A stretch of 5,505 nt of DNA. It comes from an uncultured Oscillospiraceae bacterium. GTDB lineage: Bacteria > Bacillota > Clostridia > Oscillospirales > Oscillospiraceae. The position numbers were made by a program, and so were the translations under genes. Shown one piece after another: positions 4,991 to 5,505 of the stretch. The DNA lies in NCBI GenBank assembly GCA_934533005.1, contig CAKTBC010000112.1, positions 1 through 5,505 on the forward strand, written 5' to 3'. Each line of letters starts with the position of its first letter. Within the stretch, counting starts at the first letter, position 1. The notes under the pieces were generated by a model, which saw only the letters and a list, made by a program, of their open reading frames with translations, was not told where the DNA came from and made no database searches.

Positions 4991-5505
4991 ATGATCCTTG
5001 CCATCGACACCGGCAACACGAACATCGTTCTCGGCTGCATCGAAAACCGCAAGATCCACGCCGTGGCGCGCATGGCGACGGACGTGAACAAAACCGATTA
5101 CGAATACGCTGTCGGCATGAAAAACGTTCTCGCGTTCGCGGGCTTCCAGCCGGAGGACTTCGAGGGCGCGATCCTCTCAAGCGTTGTATGGCCGCTCACG
5201 TCTACGCTGCAGCGCGCCGTAAAGCTTCTCACGGGGCTGGACGCGCTCACCGTCGGCAAGGGGCTCAAAACCGGGCTGGATATCCGGCTCGATGACCCGG
5301 GCCAGATCGGCGCGGATCTCGTTGTCGGCGCCGTTGCGGCGCTGCATCTGCATCGCCCGCCGCTCATCGTCGTCGACATGGGCACCGCCACGACCATCTC
5401 CGCCGTGGATGCACAGGGACGCTTTGCCGGCGGCGCAATCGTGCCGGGGCTTCGCCTGTCGATGGAATCGCTCTCCGGCCACACGTCGCAGCTGCCGCGC
5501 GTTTC
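4991..5505 (+). CDS. coaX: Type III pantothenate kinase, N-terminal two thirds (cut by window end)
   Basis: CoaX phosphorylates pantothenate with ATP in the cytoplasm, the first committed step to coenzyme A. 171 residues are visible of the family's usual ~255-260. Family motifs in order: MILAIDTGNTN (1-11, phosphate-binding loop with Asp6), TDVNKTDYEY (32-41), SSVVWPLT (63-70, where most members have SSVVPxLT), GADLVVGAVAAL (107-118, normally GADR; Asp109 is the proposed catalytic aspartate), DMGTATT (129-135) and GGAIVPGL. The start is set by a methionine at the family's normal N-terminus, with AAAGGA ending 10 bases upstream in the last codons of the S component. The 3-base gap implies co-transcription and coupled translation. 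The Leu110 replacing the common Arg after the catalytic Asp and the Trp67 are deviations to note; overall similarity still makes the assignment firm. Confidence 0.93.
   Translation, partial: MILAIDTGNTNIVLGCIENRKIHAVARMATDVNKTDYEYAVGMKNVLAFAGFQPEDFEGAILSSVVWPLTSTLQRAVKLLTGLDALTVGKGLKTGLDIRLDDPGQIGADLVVGAVAALHLHRPPLIVVDMGTATTISAVDAQGRFAGGAIVPGLRLSMESLSGHTSQLPRV

Overview
The window is GC-rich bacterial DNA with Shine-Dalgarno-led genes, all on the + strand. The gene types are a GntR/Firmicutes-style ABC-2 permease with a large C-terminal domain, a TPEP-linker PIG-L lipoprotein, and an ECF S component next to type III pantothenate kinase. Together with a GTAGGGG-type intergenic palindrome, they suggest a high-GC gut Clostridia relative (Oscillospirales / former Clostridium cluster IV). 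This placement is inferred from gene style and recalled homologues, not from a search.

Region A (1-2845) looks like the 3' part of one operon. It holds the tail of an ABC ATPase (1-105), an overlapping ABC-2 type permease with a ~265-residue extracytoplasmic domain (80-1960), a secreted or membrane-anchored protein of unknown function (1986-2513), and a 56-residue lipoprotein with a Gly-Asn-Ala repeat (2619-2789), too short to stand out by length alone. A strong hairpin terminator follows at 2806-2845. The permease and ATPase form one transporter. The two small exported proteins may be its accessory or cargo proteins, but nothing proves that.

Region B (2846-4331) starts with a REP/BIME-like pair of inverted palindromes (2851-2921). 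Next is a near-consensus sigma-A promoter (2930-2959) with a 15-bp palindrome in its spacer. It drives a monocistronic lipoprotein with a Pro/Thr/Glu linker, a predicted beta-sandwich domain and a PIG-L (LmbE-like) zinc deacetylase domain. The only start codon that gives a normal lipoprotein signal peptide and a well-placed ribosome site is ACG at 3007; no ATG, GTG or TTG is available upstream of a poor TTG at 3031.

Region C (4294-5505) begins where the PIG-L terminator overlaps the next promoter: the -35 box lies at the loop/3' arm of the terminator hairpin and the -10 box directly abuts its T-tract. This promoter serves an ECF transporter S component (4400-4987). Three bases later comes coaX, type III pantothenate kinase, cut by the window edge. 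The pairing suggests vitamin B5 uptake coupled to its phosphorylation, the first step to coenzyme A.

No tRNA, rRNA, CRISPR array, transposase or phage gene is visible. No gene-free stretch exceeds about 220 bases.
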